A DNA stretch of 64,000 nucleotides, taken from contig NZ_LPUX01000053.1 of assembly GCF_001651865.1 (NCBI RefSeq), positions 1,054,001-1,118,000 on the forward strand, given 5' to 3'. Shown piece after piece: positions 60,319 through 64,000 of this stretch. Made by a program: the position numbers and the translations under genes. Under the pieces are notes generated by a model, which saw only the letters and a program-made list of their open reading frames with translations, had not been told where the DNA came from and made no database searches. This DNA comes from Sinorhizobium glycinis (GTDB lineage: Bacteria; Pseudomonadota; Alphaproteobacteria; Rhizobiales; Rhizobiaceae). Numbering within the stretch: position 1 is the first letter of the stretch; each line of letters begins with the position of its first letter.

Positions 60319-60406
60319 TACTTGAGCGACGTTAAACATGGCACGGCTTCGCCCGAGCGGATCGCACCAGCGGTCGGCCCGAACGGAGATCAGGAGACAA
60401 CGCAGA

Positions 60407-61297
60407 TCAGGAGACAGACGAGGAAAAACGCCCGGCGTCGGCACCGTAGTAGTTGAGATAGCGTCCGGATATATTGCTGATCGGCAGAACGACAAGCACG
60501 TCCGTCGTCCGGAAAGCGTGATCAACCACGGCACCCTCTCCGACCATGGCGCCGAGGCGCATGTAGCCCTTGATGAGGGGCGGCAGCGCCGCAAGCGCCT
60601 TCTTCGGATTGATGGCTTCGGACGGCATCAGGTCCATCGTGCGATAGAGCTCCGGCCGGGCGGCGACCGCCCATTCGTCCCGGGCGAGCAGATTGTGGTG
60701 CAGGAAGGAAAGCGCCAGCGCGTGTTCCTCGGGAACCACCCCCGGAAGCGAACCGCAGCCGAACATGGCATCGACGCCATGCCTCAGCGCATAGGCCCAA
60801 TTGCCCTGCCAGAGCAGTTCCACCGTACGTTTCGTCCGGTATTCGGGCAGCACGCAGGAGCGGCCGAGTTCCATGAAGCGCTTGTCCGGGTGACGGGCGA
60901 GAAGATCGTCAATTGCGAACTCGGAAGCCGAATAGAAGCCGCCCGCCCGCGCCGCGACATCCTGGCGCAGCAGGCGATAGGTGCCGACGATCTGCTCCTC
61001 CGCATCGCCTTCGATGGACGTATCGAGCACGAGCAGATGGTCGCAAATCGCGTCCCAGCCATCGACATCGCGCTTTCGCCGTTCGGCTTCAGGCGTCGCC
61101 TGCGCCTTCATCTCCTCGACGAAGACGCGGTAACGCACCGCCTGCGCCGCATCGATCTCCGCTGCAGAACGGGCAAGCCGCGTCTCGAGATTGGCGATGC
61201 GGCCGAGAACATCGGTTGCCGGTGCCGCAATCGTCCTGCGGACGCAAGCCTGTGAAGTGTCAACCACGCTCGTCGAATCCAGAAGGTCGATCGTCAT
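60407..61297 (-). CDS. olsB: L-ornithine N-alpha-acyltransferase (OlsB)
   Basis: A 296-residue enzyme of the GNAT-like acyltransferase group formerly called hemolysin-like. It transfers a 3-hydroxyacyl chain from acyl carrier protein to ornithine, the first step of ornithine lipid synthesis; OlsA completes the lipid. Recognised segments are AQAVRYRVFVEEMKAQATPEA, EFAIDDLLA and LGRSCVLPEYRTKRTVELLW. A leader of about 30 residues precedes the domain. The start MTIDLLDSTSVVDTS and the neighbouring tme and mutS match the S. meliloti arrangement as I recall it. Ornithine lipids replace phospholipids under phosphate limitation. Confidence 0.92.
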   Translation of the reverse strand: MTIDLLDSTSVVDTSQACVRRTIAAPATDVLGRIANLETRLARSAAEIDAAQAVRYRVFVEEMKAQATPEAERRKRDVDGWDAICDHLLVLDTSIEGDAEEQIVGTYRLLRQDVAARAGGFYSASEFAIDDLLARHPDKRFMELGRSCVLPEYRTKRTVELLWQGNWAYALRHGVDAMFGCGSLPGVVPEEHALALSFLHHNLLARDEWAVAARPELYRTMDLMPSEAINPKKALAALPPLIKGYMRLGAMVGEGAVVDHAFRTTDVLVVLPISNISGRYLNYYGADAGRFSSSVS

Positions 61298-61397
61298 GCC
61301 GTGTCATCCCGAATCGTGAGTGTCCGTCGGGCTTAGACCACGTTTGTGCAACAACATAGTGACACCAAGGCGCGAGGCAACCCCGATCCGACCGAGG

Positions 61398-63653
61398 CTA
61401 CGATTGCCCCGTCTCGATCAGCCGAGCGACTTCCGTGAGGAGCCGCTCCGGTTCGGCCGGTTTTGTGAGAACCGCGTTCGCGCCGCTCGCAAGCAGCAGC
61501 CGATGAAGTTCGCCGCGGACGTCCGAAGTCAGAACGACCACCGGCACCCGGCTCCACTCCCCGGGCGTCTCCCTTCCGTGAAGGTGCCGCAGCAGCGCAA
61601 GACCGTCTCCGCCCGGCATGTTGAAGTCCGTAACGACGAGCCCCGGCGCCTCCTTCCCTCGCACGGCAGCTTCGAGCGCGGCGAAGTCGCTGACATGGTC
61701 GACGCTGTGTCCGGCCCTCTCCAGCATCTTCCGCAGAACCAGCGCGTTCACCGGATCGTCTTCGGCGAGCAGCACCCGGCGGCGCGGTGGGGCCGCTTCG
61801 GCTTTCGGCGGCTCGGCCCTCAGGATCGGCCTGTTGTCATTGATCCCGTCGCGTTTTTCGATGCCCGTCATGCGGCCGAGCAGCACCTCCACCAGGGATT
61901 TCTCCCGCAACGGACGGATCAGCCAGGCTTCGTACCCGCCCATACGGTTCACCGGATGACTGCTGCGCTCTTCGGGGCTGATCAGGCAGGTTCTTCGCAA
62001 GCGCTGTCGTTCGAGTGCGGGCTCCAGGGCCAGGAGCTCGCGGAACTGTGCCGCACGACGATGATCGACGATCATATCCGTCAGCGGCAGGGCTCCCGCA
62101 AGCGCCTTGGCCACCACATCGCGCGCGGCCGACAGGTCCGGCGCGCGATGGCATTGACCGCCAAGCGTCTCGATCGTCGCGGCAAGCGCCGTCGAAGCGG
62201 GGCCATCGGGAGCGAGCAAGAGTACATGAGCGCCTGCGAGGATGCCGCAGCGGGGCTGAGCCGCTGAACCAACGCCTTCGACCGGAAAGCGCATTTCGAA
62301 GCGGCTCCCCTCTCGCGCCGCGCTCGACGCCGTCAGGCTGCCGCCGAAAGCCTCCATGATGCGTCGGGATATCGCCAGCCCGAGACCCGTTCCCTTGGAA
62401 CGCTGGGCGTCGTCACCGGCCTGCTCGAACTCCTCGAAGACGCGCGCCAATTCGTCGGCCGACATGCCGGGGCCGCTGTCATCGACGCGGATGCGGATCC
62501 GCCCTCCGTCGAGGTCGGCCGTGACGAGCACGCCGCCGACTTCGGTGAATTTCACGGCATTGCCGATCACGTTGAACAGCACCTGCCTGAGACGCGCCGC
62601 ATCGAACGCGACGCGGTCCGGCACATTCGCATCGATCGCAGCGGCGATTTCGATGCCTTTCTCGTGGGCCCGGTGGGAAAGCATCTCCACCACGTTCTCG
62701 ATGACGAGGCGCAGGTCTAGTTCGGACGGATGCAACTGGAAGCGGCCGGCAGACAGCGAGGAGAAGTCGATCAGATCCTCGACGAGTTGAACCAAAGCGT
62801 GACCCGACTGCTGCATGTCGGCAAGATAGTTCCTCTGCTCGGCGGACAATTCCGTCTGGGCGAGCAGATGGCTCATCCCGAGGATGCCGGAGAGCGGCGT
62901 GCGGATCTCGTGCGTGACGGTCGCAAGCAGGCGCGATTTCGCCTGGCTCGCCTCTTCGGCGCGCAGCCGGGCCTCCTCCCCCCGACGCGCCGCCTGTGCC
63001 TCTTCCGTCACGTCCCGGGCGATGCTGTGACGCATCAGCCGGCCGGTTGCCGGCTCGCGGATGACGACGTCGTGCCAATCGTAGAGACGCAAGCCGGCCG
63101 GCGTCGCGAAACGGACGATGAAACGATCGGGATCCGACCGCGGTTCGAAAGTCAGGCCCAGTGAAGCGCAGGTCAGCCCCCGTACGTCGGCTCGGCCGCA
63201 AATTCGAGTGAACACCCCGTTTGCCTGGACGATCCTGCCGTCCATGCCGCGGATGACGGCGATGTCCCCCAGCGCGTCGTGGATCGTCGACAACAGCTTC
63301 GCCGTCTCGGAACATTGCCGCCTCGCATCGCCTCCGATCTCGCCCGTTTCAGAGGCCTGCCGGGCCGCGCCATTGCCGGAGAGCAGCAGATAGGTGCCAG
63401 CGAGAGCACTGATGGCAGCAAGGACCGGCAACAGATAAAAATCGGCGCGCGCGCCGAGGACGAGGAGAAGGCCCGCAGCAGCGAGGCCAGCGAGGGCAAA
63501 GAGAACTCGGCCAACGGATGTTTCGCTGTCGTTCGCAGACCGCAAGAGGCCGCCGGCCGCCACGACCATCGCCGGTGGCGCGATCTCAACGACCCCAGAT
63601 CTTGCGCCCGGGCCGCGTTGTTTCCCTTGCTTGGCCGATGGAAGCTTGCTCAT
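61398..63653 (-). CDS. Hybrid sensor histidine kinase with pseudo-receiver and receiver
   Basis: A 751-residue membrane kinase. Two membrane helices (about 48-68 and 72-92) are followed by a PAS sensor (about 115-220), a HisKA domain with phospho-acceptor His248 (VTHEIRTPLSGILG), an ATPase domain with N361/N365 (N-box), DSGPGM (392-397) and GTGLGLAI (421-428), a receiver-like domain (about 474-593), and a C-terminal receiver (about 626-747) with Asp676, Thr709 and Lys731. In the internal receiver the usual lysine is Arg580 and the first acidic pair is missing. The start at 63653 (MSKLPSAKQG) is used. No partner regulator is next to it. The signal is unknown. Confidence 0.93.
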   Translation of the reverse strand: MSKLPSAKQGKQRGPGARSGVVEIAPPAMVVAAGGLLRSANDSETSVGRVLFALAGLAAAGLLLVLGARADFYLLPVLAAISALAGTYLLLSGNGAARQASETGEIGGDARRQCSETAKLLSTIHDALGDIAVIRGMDGRIVQANGVFTRICGRADVRGLTCASLGLTFEPRSDPDRFIVRFATPAGLRLYDWHDVVIREPATGRLMRHSIARDVTEEAQAARRGEEARLRAEEASQAKSRLLATVTHEIRTPLSGILGMSHLLAQTELSAEQRNYLADMQQSGHALVQLVEDLIDFSSLSAGRFQLHPSELDLRLVIENVVEMLSHRAHEKGIEIAAAIDANVPDRVAFDAARLRQVLFNVIGNAVKFTEVGGVLVTADLDGGRIRIRVDDSGPGMSADELARVFEEFEQAGDDAQRSKGTGLGLAISRRIMEAFGGSLTASSAAREGSRFEMRFPVEGVGSAAQPRCGILAGAHVLLLAPDGPASTALAATIETLGGQCHRAPDLSAARDVVAKALAGALPLTDMIVDHRRAAQFRELLALEPALERQRLRRTCLISPEERSSHPVNRMGGYEAWLIRPLREKSLVEVLLGRMTGIEKRDGINDNRPILRAEPPKAEAAPPRRRVLLAEDDPVNALVLRKMLERAGHSVDHVSDFAALEAAVRGKEAPGLVVTDFNMPGGDGLALLRHLHGRETPGEWSRVPVVVLTSDVRGELHRLLLASGANAVLTKPAEPERLLTEVARLIETGQS

Positions 63654-63700
63654 GCCCTCAACCTGGCATGGCAAGCCTTCCGAAGGGCTTCAACGGACCT

Positions 63701-64000
63701 CTAAAGTTTTAGCGACCGCGTCTTTTTCGCCTGCAGGAGCTCGTCCAGAATGATCGCTCCGGCACCGATGGTGATGAAACTGTCGGCGAGATTGAAGACG
63801 GCGAAGGACCAGGTGGGCGTGTGGAACAGGATGTAGTCGATGACATAGCCGAAAAGCAGCCGGTCGACGAGATTGCCGAGTGCCCCGGCGATGATCATCG
63901 CATAGCCGAGATGGGCGAAGAAGCGATCCTTCGGGGTGCGGCGCCACAGCCAGAGCACGAAGGTGACAACGGCCAGGCGGATGCCGACGATGAACCAGCC
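63701..64000 (-). CDS. lspA: Lipoprotein signal peptidase, N-terminal part outside window
   Basis: The last 99 codons of prolipoprotein signal peptidase II, open to the right edge, so the N-terminal portion and start are missing. The catalytic-aspartate motifs [10 protein letters not shown] and [10 protein letters not shown] are both present, with hydrophobic segments between and a basic tail KKTRSLKL. It cleaves diacylated prolipoproteins before the conserved cysteine, just upstream of the Lnt step encoded at 37759-39348. The stop lies 48 bp before the ATG of the hybrid kinase on the same strand. Confidence 0.95.
   Translation of the reverse strand, partial: GWFIVGIRLAVVTFVLWLWRRTPKDRFFAHLGYAMIIAGALGNLVDRLLFGYVIDYILFHTPTWSFAVFNLADSFITIGAGAIILDELLQAKKTRSLKL

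Overview
This is a 64 kb stretch of a Rhizobiaceae chromosome, most likely Sinorhizobium (Ensifer). The evidence is gene content and order: rpmH-rnpA-yidC-engB, a praR/phrR-type regulator next to metK and lnt, and glnD-mutS-malic enzyme-olsB (ornithine lipid synthesis). Dense G+C-rich coding and dispersed intergenic palindromes typical of rhizobia agree. The species cannot be fixed from this window. I saw no rRNA, tRNA, CRISPR array, insertion-sequence transposase or prophage.

Layout. 1-2901 (minus): the truncated end of a TVP38-type membrane protein, then a chemoreceptor. 3095-7140 (plus): rpmH with a clear promoter, rnpA, yidC, a terminator, engB and a DUF1269 protein. 7400-13053: an orphan anti-sigma factor, argB, a PEP mutase/ICL-like enzyme, an EamA exporter, a HAD nucleotidase and a LOG-like protein, on alternating strands. 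13361-16660 (plus): dapD, a DUF805 protein and a DbpA-type helicase. 16685-23109: a LysR regulator divergent from a degenerate alpha/beta hydrolase plus a MexEF-like efflux pair. 23267-29784: dapE with an overlapping membrane gene, def-fmt-truA (minus), rmuC and rbsK. 30064-35457: a second chemoreceptor, a nucleoside hydrolase, Hsp20 behind a probable ROSE thermometer, a DUF1150 protein and trmB.

35704-57606 (almost all minus) is a long housekeeping block: metK, praR, lnt, ybeX, ybeY, ybeZ, miaB, plsC, rimI, tsaB, a NifU-like gene, a universal stress protein, trpS, a VOC protein, murJ, glnD and mutS. It is broken once by a plus-strand NYN-domain gene between lnt and ybeX. A malic enzyme, olsB, a hybrid histidine kinase and partial lspA follow.

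Functional themes are lysine/peptidoglycan precursor supply (dapD, dapE, murJ), protein synthesis and maturation (rpmH, def, fmt, trpS, miaB, tsaB, truA, trmB), envelope biogenesis (yidC, lnt, lspA, plsC, olsB), nitrogen sensing (glnD) and chemotaxis. The most noteworthy non-standard signals are: a catalytically stripped hydrolase in the efflux operon; a ROSE-like RNA thermometer; two kinds of intergenic hairpin repeat that sort by neighbouring gene orientation, one with perfect 35-bp inverted ends; a CtrA-type box in a convergent gap; and a pseudo-receiver inside the hybrid kinase.
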